Shown here: piece by piece, positions 17,876 through 25,899 of the stretch
Layout of the letters: each line of letters begins with the position of its first letter
Numbering within the stretch: the first letter of the stretch is position 1
Source of the DNA: Lachnospiraceae bacterium Zagget2
GTDB lineage: Bacteria; Bacillota; Clostridia; Lachnospirales; Lachnospiraceae
Direction: 5' to 3'
Assembly (NCBI GenBank): GCA_001941045.1
Contig: MSHD01000043.1
Span: 1 to 43,626 of the forward strand
DNA length: 43,626 bases
The notes under the pieces: generated by a model
Database searches by the model: none
What the model saw: the letters and a program-made list of their open reading frames with translations, nothing else
What the model was told of the DNA's origin: nothing
Position numbers and translations under genes: made by a program

Positions 17876-18522
17876 ATGTTTTTTAATCCTCCCAATGCTG
17901 CTTTCTTCCGGTGACAAAGGATATATATGAGCCCGATGGCGCTTACAGAAAAGATCCCGCCATAGAGAAAGAGCGACATATTATCACCTGTCTGGCGGAC
18001 GAGTGTCTGCTGCAGGGTGAATACAACGATTTTGGACACAAATTGTCCGGGAGTAATGATCTGGTCATTCTCATACTCTGACCAGATTCCATTTTCATCC
18101 ATCTGGTATTCGTCGACGCTGACCTTTAATTGGCCATCCCAATTGATTGTATTCGCCGACGTTACCTCTGCAGCCTCTACAGTAACGATAATGGAAAAAT
18201 CTTTATTCTGGACTTTTTCCGTCCATGTCGTCGGGAAGGTGACCCCCTCAATAAAGATTACAGAATCTCCGGATTTCACCGGATATCCGTAATAATACCA
18301 GCCGTCTTCCTGCTTTGTACCCCAGTTTGCGCTGAAGGTGATGAGATCATCATCCAGCTGGCTTATCCCGTCCTCGCAGTCATATTCGATTTTTGCGCGG
18401 AGCCGCCCTTCTGCCGGTGCAATAAGTCCGGCAGCCTTTGCGGGCCGGGCAGGGAAGCAGCAGAGCAGTAAAACGAAAATGAAAGCAAACATGAAAAATT
18501 TATTCCTTTTAAAAAACCGCAT
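17872..18522 (-). CDS. Small secreted protein with an LPXTG-like sorting signal (VRQTGD)
   Basis: This 216-residue protein has a signal peptide (RFFKRNKFFMFAFIFVLLLC, with AKAAG near the cleavage site), an ectodomain of about 140 residues, and a C-terminus formed by VRQTGD, a hydrophobic helix (LYGGIFSVSAIGLIYILC) and a positive tail HRKK. That arrangement is a cell-wall sorting signal in which the usual Pro is Arg. The sortase in the operon is the obvious partner. ATG 18522 has AGGAGGAG directly upstream. The stop overlaps the adhesin start (ATGA), so the two are translationally coupled. It could be the wall anchor or basal subunit for the neighbouring secreted proteins. I do not recognise the ectodomain. 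Confidence 0.8.
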   Translation of the reverse strand: MRFFKRNKFFMFAFIFVLLLCCFPARPAKAAGLIAPAEGRLRAKIEYDCEDGISQLDDDLITFSANWGTKQEDGWYYYGYPVKSGDSVIFIEGVTFPTTWTEKVQNKDFSIIVTVEAAEVTSANTINWDGQLKVSVDEYQMDENGIWSEYENDQIITPGQFVSKIVVFTLQQTLVRQTGDNMSLFLYGGIFSVSAIGLIYILCHRKKAALGGLKNI

Positions 18523-19240
18523 TCTCTCCTCCTGCATCGTTCTGAGTGAAGTATACCTCCCAGATGTTCGCGAGTTCCTCCGTTGTCAGGACTTCACTTT
18601 GCATGTCCGCCGTTGTCAGTCCGGTGATATTCTCTGCCTGAATCGCGTAAGCGAAGAGCGGGATTTCCAGTGTCTGTCCATCAAGCTGTCCTTCCACGAG
18701 GTTGATCAGACGAATCGCGTCAAACAGAGAATCCGTGGTCTTTCCGACCTCTATGACGTTTTCGCAGCCATACAGGCGGCGGCAGATAACGGCCTCTTTC
18801 TGCGCTGTTTTCTCATTGTTTTCGTCCAGATAGACAGTTGAGATCAGATGCCAGCAATCGTTGACAGAATTATATGTACCATCTGCGGTACGGAATGCAA
18901 GGAGCTCCCGATTCTCTTCAGACTGCCGTTTTCCTGCTTCATCTGTCACGATGACAGAAGCCATGGGGATGTCCACATGCAGAAAGGCGACGATCCGGTT
19001 CTTTCCGGAATTGTAAATCTGCGGATCTTTTGGGACTTCCTGCAGCGCGGTCAGATCTGTCGTCTCGTCAGAGCCATTGCCGGGGTAACCTGGTTCCAGA
19101 AGATCGATGGAAACTTCACCGATCGAAAATGTGTTAGTCACTGTTTTTGTGTTTGTCAGATATGCAAATGCGCCGCCCGCACAGGCAAGGCAGATGAAAA
19201 GGCATATCAATGTGAGCAGGGTAAATCTTTTTTCAGACAT
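18509..19240 (-). CDS. SipW-dependent secreted protein, TasA/CalY-like
   Basis: The 243-residue product has the SipW-cognate signal pattern: a short basic start, a hydrophobic stretch ending AGGAFAYLTNTKTVTNTFSI, then GEVSIDLLEPGYPG. TasA/CalY proteins with this signature form fibres or surface layers after SipW processing. The conserved KDPQIYNSGKNRIVAFLHVD block follows. AAAGGAGG lies 8 nt before ATG 19240. The start overlaps the sipW stop by 8 bp, and its own 3' end overlaps the next gene by 14 bp, so translation is coupled along the cluster. Confidence 0.85.
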   Translation of the reverse strand: MSEKRFTLLTLICLFICLACAGGAFAYLTNTKTVTNTFSIGEVSIDLLEPGYPGNGSDETTDLTALQEVPKDPQIYNSGKNRIVAFLHVDIPMASVIVTDEAGKRQSEENRELLAFRTADGTYNSVNDCWHLISTVYLDENNEKTAQKEAVICRRLYGCENVIEVGKTTDSLFDAIRLINLVEGQLDGQTLEIPLFAYAIQAENITGLTTADMQSEVLTTEELANIWEVYFTQNDAGGENAVF

Positions 19241-19724
19241 CCAGTAGTCCTCCTTTGTTTCCATAGTCTGCGAGGTTCAGCGCCAGAATGATGCAAACCA
19301 GGCTGAATACCGGTAACAGGAAAGGGGTCTTCAGCATCTGCAGGAGATACCCCGCACACGGTATGGAAAAGATATACAGGCCAAGGATCGATTCCTTCGG
19401 GACAGGAGTTCCGTCCGCGGTTTCGTTTGCGTCACCTTTGGTGATATAATTTCCCGTTTCCTCGTCCACACCTACAATCCGGTGAATAATCGCCGTCCCG
19501 TCGCTCAGCTCATAGGCGATCACACTTCCTGTCGTCGGCGTCATGTCCGTTGTAGAAATATATGCCAGGGAACCGGTTTTTACCGTCGGCTCCATGGAAC
19601 CGGACAGTACCACGTAAGGGCTGTATCCGATGAGTTTCGGGAGCATCAGCGCTGCAGAGCCAAAGAGCATGCTCCAGGTTACAATAAGCGTTATAATATG
19701 TAAAAATTTCTGTGCCGTCTGCAT
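19233..19724 (-). CDS. sipW: Signal peptidase I of the SipW (ER-like) type
   Basis: A 163-residue membrane peptidase. The nucleophile motif is SGSMEPTVKTG (Ser about 42). The second catalytic position is His in IIHRIVGV (about 79), the Ser-His type of SipW and eukaryotic SPC rather than Ser-Lys. GYITKGDANE follows the same pattern, and hydrophobic helices lie at both ends. SipW removes signal peptides from TasA-like fibre proteins, three of which are encoded around it. AAGGGGGG precedes ATG 19724, which lies 9 nt after the stop of the upstream gene. It is expected in the cytoplasmic membrane with its active site outside. Confidence 0.9.
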   Translation of the reverse strand: MQTAQKFLHIITLIVTWSMLFGSAALMLPKLIGYSPYVVLSGSMEPTVKTGSLAYISTTDMTPTTGSVIAYELSDGTAIIHRIVGVDEETGNYITKGDANETADGTPVPKESILGLYIFSIPCAGYLLQMLKTPFLLPVFSLVCIILALNLADYGNKGGLLDV

Positions 19725-19732
19725 CGCCCCCC

Positions 19733-20395
19733 TTACTGGTAATCTGCCAGGTAATTCTCCCATGCCTCCGCATAGTCGCTGCCGAAATAGAAGGGGACAG
19801 ATTCTTCATATGCATACAGATAATAAGAACGCATGTCGATCGGCTCGTCGAAGACAGTTTTCATATACTGAACCAGCGGAGTCGTGATGATCGGCGCAGT
19901 ATAGAAATTGGCGTCTTTGTAGTAATACTGCCCGTTCGATGTATCATAAGTGAGATCCCTGGCGTACTCCTCCCAGTTCCCGGCTTCCAGAATGCCGGTA
20001 TAGTAGTAGAAGCCGTCCGATGAATGATAGACCCAGCCATCCGGCAGGTGACTGCTGTATTCATCCGGCGAATAGTAATTGTTCTTGTCTGAGGAGAAAA
20101 ATGTCTTCGATTCGATGTCGCTGTCAGAGAAAATCAGCTTTACGCGAATATATTCATCCACGTATCCGGTATTGGCCACCTGGATGAGTTTGGTATAGTC
20201 GATGGTATTCGTTTCGCTCGTCAGCTCCGGCAGTACGGACGGGTAATACTCAACCAGTGTGGACACGCTGTCCAGCGCAATCGTTGTGTGATTCAGAAGC
20301 GGTTCAGAAATATCCGTCTGATAGGCCAGCGCTCCCGGCACCTTCGCGATCGCAAGGCACAGGATGAGGATTGCCGCGGAAATTCGTCTTTTCAT
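19733..20395 (-). CDS. Secreted protein, probable SipW substrate (divergent)
   Basis: A 220-residue protein with signal peptide (ISAAILILCLAIAKVPGALA followed by YQTD) resembling SipW-processed proteins, though the later GEV.I..EP motif is absent. The mature part is rich in Tyr, Asp and Ser, including VANTGYVDEYIRVKLIF, which resembles the beta-strand block of the TasA-like neighbours. It may be a variant fibre subunit or accessory protein. AGGAGG lies just upstream of ATG 20395. It sits between the first SipW-type protein and sipW, with 14 nt to the gene before it. Confidence 0.75.
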   Translation of the reverse strand: MKRRISAAILILCLAIAKVPGALAYQTDISEPLLNHTTIALDSVSTLVEYYPSVLPELTSETNTIDYTKLIQVANTGYVDEYIRVKLIFSDSDIESKTFFSSDKNNYYSPDEYSSHLPDGWVYHSSDGFYYYTGILEAGNWEEYARDLTYDTSNGQYYYKDANFYTAPIITTPLVQYMKTVFDEPIDMRSYYLYAYEESVPFYFGSDYAEAWENYLADYQ

Positions 20396-20409
20396 ATCTG
20401 AAGTCCTCC

Positions 20410-21156
20410 TTATAAACGGTCGGCATTCTGGTTAAAGAACACCTGATAGATGCTGGTGAGCTGTTCTCTGGTCAGTTCCCCAGATGTGTCCATTGCCGTC
20501 CCGTTCCGGAGAATCTCATCCGCCTGAATTGCATAAGCCTCGATTTTGATTGTTTCTGTCTCATTTGCCGATATAGTATGGCTGCCATACTTTTTGTTCT
20601 GGATTTTGTCAAACAGGTTTGTCGTTATATCATCCGCGGCGAGCCGGACATGGTAGCCAAAGATGTAGGTATAGCCTTTCTTTTCTGCGTTTGTTTCTTC
20701 GCAGGTAACAAACTCTCTGTCCAGCTCTGTAAGCTCGATCCAGTTTTCGTCCCAATGGTTTGCGTGGACGTCTGCGGAATCCTCTGTCTGTTTGAAGTAA
20801 AAAAGGTCAGCGTCCGCTGCCGCATGTCGGGTTCCGTCGTCCTCGATGACCACCAGCTCTTCGACCGGTGACGTGATCTTAAAGAACACGATGCAGTCGT
20901 TGGTCCCGGTGTTCTGGATCCGCGGATCTTTTGCTACCTCATCATAGGGCACCAGCAGTTCACTCTCATCCGGTACGCCGTTTTCATCTTCGTCCTTTGT
21001 CGGCCAGCCCGGCTCCCAGGCTTTGATATGGACATCGCCGATGGTTACTTTGTTGACAGACGTTTTTGCATTGGTCATGTAGGCATAGATTCCGCTGACA
21101 ATCATCGCCGTGCCAAGAATCAGGGCGATACTCGCCGTAAGTCTCCATTTTCGCAA
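20410..21156 (-). CDS. SipW-dependent secreted protein, TasA/CalY-like
   Basis: A 248-residue paralogue of the 18509-19240 protein. The signal segment ends SGIYAYMTNAKTSVNKVTIG and continues DVHIKAWEPGWPTKDEDENG, then KDPRIQNTGTNDCIVFFKI. Both paralogues end with a similar block (EAYAIQADEI / FAYAIQAENI, then TREQLTSIYQVFFNQN / TTEELANIWEVYFTQN), so they share full-length homology. The start is TTG 21156, chosen because GGAGGT lies about 9 nt upstream and no in-frame ATG is nearby. Likely a surface fibre subunit processed by SipW. Confidence 0.85.
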   Translation of the reverse strand: MRKWRLTASIALILGTAMIVSGIYAYMTNAKTSVNKVTIGDVHIKAWEPGWPTKDEDENGVPDESELLVPYDEVAKDPRIQNTGTNDCIVFFKITSPVEELVVIEDDGTRHAAADADLFYFKQTEDSADVHANHWDENWIELTELDREFVTCEETNAEKKGYTYIFGYHVRLAADDITTNLFDKIQNKKYGSHTISANETETIKIEAYAIQADEILRNGTAMDTSGELTREQLTSIYQVFFNQNADRL

Positions 21157-21182
21157 AATCAGGTACCTCCTCTCTTTCTTTT

Positions 21183-21875
21183 TTAATCCCAGTTTTCCCG
21201 CAGAATCTCGCTCCCTTGTATCAGGAGCCTTTTCTCTGACCCGGATGCTCCATAACAGGTGGAAAGCGTCACGAGATTCGCGCTGTCGCAGATCGCATCC
21301 GATTCGTTCATGGCTGTTGTGGTCATTGCGCTGTTTTCGTCTGTCACATAGATGGCGAGGACGTGGTACATGATCCGCTCATGATCTTTTGTCCAGATGA
21401 AAAAATACGGGTATTCGTTTGCCTCAGGTTCCCGATACAGCTTTTTCAGCGAGCCAAACATAGAACCGTTCCGCATATTGTGCCCATGGATAAAAGTGTT
21501 GTACGCTGTAAAATCCGCTGTGGCGTCAAATGGAAGGAACAGGCAGCCCGCGCTGTTCATCGAGCCGTCGAATGCAGTCTGCAGGTATTTGTTAATTTCC
21601 TCATAGCTTTCCTGTACGATCGGATGGTTCAGCTTTCCGTCTTCATAATAAATCCACGCGCAGAAGTCACCGTTCTCTTCCAGGAGCTTCTCCACGTCAA
21701 GGTTGATGTCGGGGAACGCCCCGGATGATTCCGTGAGCTGCACTTCCTGCTGTAAATCTTCATATATTTCTACTCCTTTGTTATATTCCCGCAGCGTTCG
21801 CAAAAAGAGAAAGCCGCTTATCAGAAGAAACGCTGTCAGAAAGGAAAGGGCCAGATGGCTTCTCTTATTCATCAT
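21183..21875 (-). CDS. Class B sortase
   Basis: A 230-residue membrane-anchored transpeptidase with an N-terminal helix (LALSFLTAFLLISGFLFL). Catalytic residues are visible as His in FIHGHNM (about 130), Cys in TLSTCYG (about 206) and Arg in KRLLIQG (about 216). The spacing and the NHPIVQ and GSMFGSLKKLY blocks fit class B. Sortases cut a C-terminal sorting motif and attach the protein to peptidoglycan or another subunit; the 216-residue protein with VRQTGD is the likely substrate. Start at ATG 21875 (or 21872), overlapping the previous gene by about 11 bp, with a weak GAGG upstream. The overlap implies coupling. Confidence 0.9.
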   Translation of the reverse strand: MMNKRSHLALSFLTAFLLISGFLFLRTLREYNKGVEIYEDLQQEVQLTESSGAFPDINLDVEKLLEENGDFCAWIYYEDGKLNHPIVQESYEEINKYLQTAFDGSMNSAGCLFLPFDATADFTAYNTFIHGHNMRNGSMFGSLKKLYREPEANEYPYFFIWTKDHERIMYHVLAIYVTDENSAMTTTAMNESDAICDSANLVTLSTCYGASGSEKRLLIQGSEILRENWD

Positions 21876-22501
21876 TTTCGGCCTCGGATGCAGAGGAGAA
21901 GGAGAATCCGTCCAGCAGCCTGTCATAGATGTCATAGCCGCCTTCCGCGGCTCGCGTATCATACACGCTGCCAATCTGCTGTCCGATCCCCCAATGTCCA
22001 TGTTCCTTTACAAGCGGAACAAGAATTGTCTGGCTGCCTTCTGTGCCATTGATGCCAGTAATAGCGATCTCCACGGTCAGAATGGATGCCTGTTTGAAAC
22101 CGGCATCCGGAACGCCGCTTATTTTATAGTGATAATTCAGGTCTTCGAGATCTTCCTTTGTGTATTTGTAGCGGTTGGTAATTTCAAAAGAATATTCCCA
22201 GTCTTCCCCGAACAGGATTCCGATGGTTTCGATATAGTTCCGGATATCAGCGCCGACAAACTCCGGGATTTCCTCCTCTGAATTCACGCTGTCGATGGTG
22301 TCAGCGATCAGACGCTCATACAAAGAATCCGGAAACAGGGAGAGGATTGTATCAATGTCTCCTGCATAGCTCGCCTCGATGAATTTCTCTGTTTCCCGGG
22401 TTTGCTGTTGTCTGTTTTCCTGTGTCAGCCGGACCCGAATAAAGAGAAGGCAAAGAAAACAAAGCCCAATAAGGGTAAAAAAAACAGTATTTACTTTTCA
22501 A
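21865..22501 (-). pseudogene. Membrane-anchored operon leader protein, frameshifted at a T8 tract
   Basis: A TTG at 22501 sits 7 nt after GGAGG, but its frame (KSKYCFFYPYW...) is lost after the homopolymer T8 (22484-22477). The frame that reads on to the stop at 21865 begins just after that tract (TLIGLCFLCLLFIRVR...) and has no start codon of its own until a TTG at 22323 without a ribosome binding site. With T7 the two join into a coherent 211-residue protein: short basic start, one membrane helix, then an extracellular domain with EKFIEASYAGDIDTILSLFP. I do not recognise the ectodomain. It is the first gene of the surface operon. The frameshift may be mutation, phase-variable slippage or sequencing error. 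Confidence 0.7.
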
Positions 22502-22537
22502 TTGGTATCCTCCTTCGCGTTTTAAAAAGGGGTATTT

Positions 22538-22614
22538 GCAGGGATAAAGATCATATCCGTGGACATACAGATGTCCACCCTGCGTGTGAAAAATGCTGCG
22601 GCAAAGAATGCCGC
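22538..22614 (-). ncRNA. Structured leader of the surface-protein operon (class unknown)
   Basis: Between a possible promoter and the operon's first gene the minus strand can fold into a 6-bp hairpin (GCGGCA/TGCCGC, 22614-22598). Next comes a nested element: GCAG (22583-22580) pairs with CTGC (22541-22538) and encloses an 8-bp hairpin GTGGACAT/ATGTCCAC (22578-22559) and a directly adjacent 5-bp hairpin GGATA/TATCC (22558-22542). I compared it by eye with c-di-GMP-I, guanidine and T-box patterns and saw none of their conserved bases. Confidence 0.4.
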
Positions 22615-22630
22615 GTGTTTGGTGTGTTCA

Positions 22631-22658
22631 GGATAACACGGGATCATGGAATAGACAA
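22631..22658 (-). promoter_or_regulatory. Possible promoter of the surface-protein operon
   Basis: TTGTCT (22658-22653), a 16-bp spacer and TTATCC (22636-22631) on the minus strand, about 130 nt before the first start codon. The match is weak, but it is the best candidate in the divergent intergenic region. Confidence 0.3.
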
Positions 22659-22675
22659 ATAAATTTTTTATAAAC

Positions 22676-22704
22676 TTGACAGAATGTGAAATTGGTCGTA
22701 CAAT
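22676..22704 (+). promoter_or_regulatory. Promoter of the liv-type transporter operon
   Basis: Perfect TTGACA (22676-22681), 17-bp spacer, TACAAT (22699-22704). Transcription is expected to start near 22711, only about 10 nt before a strong terminator-like hairpin. Confidence 0.75.
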
Positions 22705-22719
22705 GTACGCTATAAACGC

Positions 22720-22756
22720 AAAGGCGCATGGATGAATGCCATCCATGCGCCTTTTT
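22720..22756 (+). terminator. Intrinsic terminator in the liv operon leader (possible attenuator)
   Basis: A perfect 15-bp stem (22720-22734 with 22740-22754), 5-nt loop and T5 tract lie between the promoter and the first gene, 76 nt before its start codon. No gene ends here on either strand, so the hairpin can only act on the liv leader or define a short RNA of about 45 nt. Confidence 0.7.
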
Positions 22757-22832
22757 CTGTGACAGAGAATCGAAATTTTCCCTGCCGCGGCGTTTGGAAA
22801 CTGGAAACTGAAGTACAAAAAGGAGGAAAGTT

Positions 22833-23862
22833 ATGAAAAAGAAAATGTTCAGTATGTTTCTGGCACTGACCCTGGCTGTGGGAATGACGGCCTGCGGAAG
22901 TTCAAGCTCCGGTTCTGAGACCACGGAGGCAGAGACGACAGAAGAGACCGAGGCGGCGAGTGAGGCCGAGGGCGATTTTGTCGGAACCATCACGCTTGGC
23001 ATGATCGGACCGATGACCGGCAGCCTTGCCGTATATGGAACGCATGTTTCCAACGGCGTTCTGATGGCGGTTGATGAGATTAACGCGGCGGGCGGCGTTA
23101 TGCTCAGTGACGGAGCCTATGAGCTGGCCGTTTCCTCGAAGGATGATCAGGGAGATTCTACGGAGTGCCTGAATGCCATGAATGCGCTGATTGCCGACGG
23201 CATCGAGCTTGTGATCGGTTCCGCGACTTCGGGATTCCTTCTCAGCAGCCTGCGAGACGCTTGGCATTGAAGTCGTAGCAGAAGAGTCTGTTGCGACGAT
23301 GACGGAGGTGGATTACACGAACCAGTTCAACAAGATGGTATCCGCGGGAGCGGAGCTGGTGTTCGTGCCGTTCTACTATGACGTGACCGGACCCTACCTG
23401 GTACCGCAGGCGAGAAGCGCGGGCTTTGACGGCGTGCTGCTCGGTGCGGACGGCGTGGACAATACCGAGACCACGATCTCGGAGGGCACTGACCTTTCCG
23501 TTTACAACGATTTCCTGTTCGTGAACCATTATTCGACGGAACTGGCTACCAGCGATGTGTCCGTGAGCTTCGTGGAGAATTATGAGGCGACTTACGGCGA
23601 TACGCCGAACAACTTCGACGCGCTTGGTTATGACTGCGTGCTGATTCTCGCGCAGGCGATGGAGAGCTGCGGAGCATGCGACGCTGAGAGTGTACAGGCC
23701 GCGCTGGCGGATACGTCTGTGACTTATGAGGTCGCTACCGGCACCTTCTCCTTTGATGAGACCGGTACGCCGATCAAGACGGGCGTCCTGATGGGTTACG
23801 AGTACAACGAAGGCGATGAGGAAGTAACGAAGATCGCTGTCAAGACCCTGAGTGTGGAATAA
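22833..23862 (+). pseudogene. Branched-chain amino acid ABC transporter substrate-binding protein, internally deleted and frameshifted
   Basis: The first 145 residues are a normal start of a LivJ-type lipoprotein: signal with lipobox-like MTAC, acidic linker, then GTITLGMIGPMTGSLAVYG and AVDEINAAGG. The frame ends at 23270 after SLRDAWH. The next frame continues the same family from ETLGIEVVAEES (near 23257) through MTEVDYTNQF to the stop at 23862. About 75 residues of the family, from just after the SGFLLSS position to LGIEVV, are absent, so a deletion plus frameshift is more likely than one missed base. AAAGGAGGAAAG precedes ATG 22833. The permease and ATPase genes downstream look intact. 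Confidence 0.8.
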
Positions 23863-23866
23863 TATC

Positions 23867-24760
23867 ATGGTTACCTTTATCCAGTTTGTTATAACGGGAC
23901 TGCGCCTGGGGAGCGTATACGCGCTGATTGCTCTCGGCTACACGATGGTCTACGGTATCATCAAGCTGATCAACTTCGCGCATGGCGATTTCATCATGGT
24001 GGGCGGTTACTCGCTGTTCTTCCTGATCCCGGTCTTTATGGGACTGGGATTGCCGGGCTGGCTGGCGGTGGTGCCCGCGTGTATCATCTGCGCCTGCGTC
24101 GGTATGCTGGTGGAGCTGCTCGCCTATCGCCCGGTGCGAAAGAAGGGAAATAAGCTGACCAGCCTGATTACGGCCATTGCGATGAGCTTCGTGCTGGAAA
24201 ATCTGGCACAGGCGATTCCGGCGATTGGTCCCGACCCGAAGATTCCCTATACGTTGTTCAGTGCCACGCTGTCTATTGGCGGCGTGGCCGTCAGCAGCGC
24301 GACGATCATCACGATTGTAGTTTCTGCTGTCATTATGGTGGCGCTCTATTTCTTCACGCAGAAGTCCCGCATCGGCCGCGCCATGCGCTGTGTTTCCGAG
24401 GATAAGGAGGCTGCGATCCTGATGGGCGTCAATGTCAACCATACGATTATCATCACTTTCGGCATCGGCGCGGGGCTCGCCGCCGTGGCAGCGCTGATGT
24501 ACATCGCACAGTATCCGAAGGTCTTCACCACGATGGGTGCGACGCTCGGTATCTATGCCTTTGTCGCGGCAGTGCTCGGCGGCATCGGTTCTCTGCCGGG
24601 AGCCATGCTGGGCGGCCTTCTGATCGGCATGGTGCAGTCGCTTACAAACACCTATATCAGTTCGTCCATGTCGGACACTTTTGTCTATCTGGTTCTGATC
24701 GTGGTGCTCCTGATCCGCCCGGCTGGCGTGCTTGGAAAGAATGTAGGTGAGAAGGTATGA
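23867..24760 (+). CDS. livH: Branched-chain amino acid ABC transporter permease LivH
   Basis: A 297-residue inner-membrane permease with the family opening GLRLGSVYALIALGYTMVYG, the INFAHGDFIMVG motif and GIGSLPGAMLGG near the end. It forms the membrane pore together with LivM. The start is uncertain: ATG 23867 follows the livJ stop by 4 nt, while GTG 23852 in the same frame overlaps it; neither has a strong ribosome binding site. The 3' end overlaps livM by 4 bp. Confidence 0.9.
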   Translation: MVTFIQFVITGLRLGSVYALIALGYTMVYGIIKLINFAHGDFIMVGGYSLFFLIPVFMGLGLPGWLAVVPACIICACVGMLVELLAYRPVRKKGNKLTSLITAIAMSFVLENLAQAIPAIGPDPKIPYTLFSATLSIGGVAVSSATIITIVVSAVIMVALYFFTQKSRIGRAMRCVSEDKEAAILMGVNVNHTIIITFGIGAGLAAVAALMYIAQYPKVFTTMGATLGIYAFVAAVLGGIGSLPGAMLGGLLIGMVQSLTNTYISSSMSDTFVYLVLIVVLLIRPAGVLGKNVGEKV

Positions 24761-25899
24761 AAAAGAACGGTATTGGCAGACGTTATCTGATTAACTTTAT
24801 CGCCACGGCGGTATTTTTCATCCTTGCGCTGGTGGTCTGCGGAAATGGCGGCAGCAGGATGAAGCTGAGCGTTGTCCCGTCCATCTGGCAGTGCTGCTAC
24901 CTGATTATCATGGCCGCTTCGCTGAACCTGGTGCTCGGCTTCCTGGGACAGCTCTCCCTCGGGCACTGCGGCTTCATGGCGGTGGGCGCCTACAGCGCGG
25001 CGCTGATCTCACTGGCCTTCCAGAGGGCCGGATTCTATGAGGAAAAGTCCGGTGTCGCCTTTTTGCTTGTGCTGCTGCTCAGCATTGTGGCGGCGGGCGT
25101 CCTGGCCGCGCTTCTCGGCGTGCTCGTTGGTATCCCGGCGCTGCGCCTGAAGGGCGACTATCTGGCGATCATCACGCTGGGCTTTGGCATGATCATCGTC
25201 AATGTAATCAATAATATCCCGTTCTGCGGACAGCAGGGGCTCGGACAGGGTTCTGCGTCCTCCGCGCTCTACGCGACGGGGCTTGGGTTTTCGAATGATG
25301 AAAAGGTGCAGTATCTCTGGGTAGCGCTCCTGACAGTGATTCTCTGCCTGAGCCTGATGTTTATGTTTGTCCGTTCGAAGTATGGCAGAGCGATTCGTTC
25401 TATCCGGGACAATGAGATCGCCTCTGAGTCCTCCGGCGTCAATGTGAACTACTACAAGGTGCTGACTTTCACGGTATCCGCATTCTTCGCGGGCGTGACA
25501 GGTGCGCTCTACGCCTGCAGTAACGCGGCGCTTGCGACGACCTCCTTCGCGTTCACGAACGGTTCGATCCTGAATTCTGTGTTCATCGTCGTCATGGTGG
25601 TCGTGGGCGGCATGGGTTTCCTGACCGGCTCGGTCATCGCGGCGGTCGTGCTCTTCCTTCTGAACTACACGATCAAGAACGGCGCCTGGGTGGCGGCGCT
25701 GCCGGCATTCCTGCAGAATGTATTTACTTACCCGATGCTCGTGTACTCGATCGCGCTGATCATCGTCATCGTATTCCGGCCAAAGGGCATCATGGGAAGC
25801 AGCGAGTTTGCGCTGTGCGATATCCCGAAGTGGAAGGGCTGGCTGCAGCAGTATTTCGCTTCGCGAAAAGCGGGAAAGGAGGAGCTCCGGCATGAGTGA
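24757..25899 (+). CDS. livM: Branched-chain amino acid ABC transporter permease LivM
   Basis: A 380-residue permease, second half of the channel. It has the LivM blocks LSLGHCGFMAVGAYSAAL, RLKGDYLAIITLGFG and SIRDNEIASESSGVNV. Its ATGA overlaps the livH stop, so translation is coupled. It pairs with LivH in the cytoplasmic membrane and is driven by LivG and LivF. Confidence 0.92.
   Translation: MKKNGIGRRYLINFIATAVFFILALVVCGNGGSRMKLSVVPSIWQCCYLIIMAASLNLVLGFLGQLSLGHCGFMAVGAYSAALISLAFQRAGFYEEKSGVAFLLVLLLSIVAAGVLAALLGVLVGIPALRLKGDYLAIITLGFGMIIVNVINNIPFCGQQGLGQGSASSALYATGLGFSNDEKVQYLWVALLTVILCLSLMFMFVRSKYGRAIRSIRDNEIASESSGVNVNYYKVLTFTVSAFFAGVTGALYACSNAALATTSFAFTNGSILNSVFIVVMVVVGGMGFLTGSVIAAVVLFLLNYTIKNGAWVAALPAFLQNVFTYPMLVYSIALIIVIVFRPKGIMGSSEFALCDIPKWKGWLQQYFASRKAGKEELRHE

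Noticed and set aside
17370-17930. Ser/Val-rich plus-strand frame of 186 residues
   Set aside because: Mirror of the acidic Ser/Glu repeats in the adhesin N-terminus.
22538-22614. c-di-GMP, guanidine or T-box riboswitch
   Set aside because: The fold is suggestive but the conserved bases of these classes are not visible.
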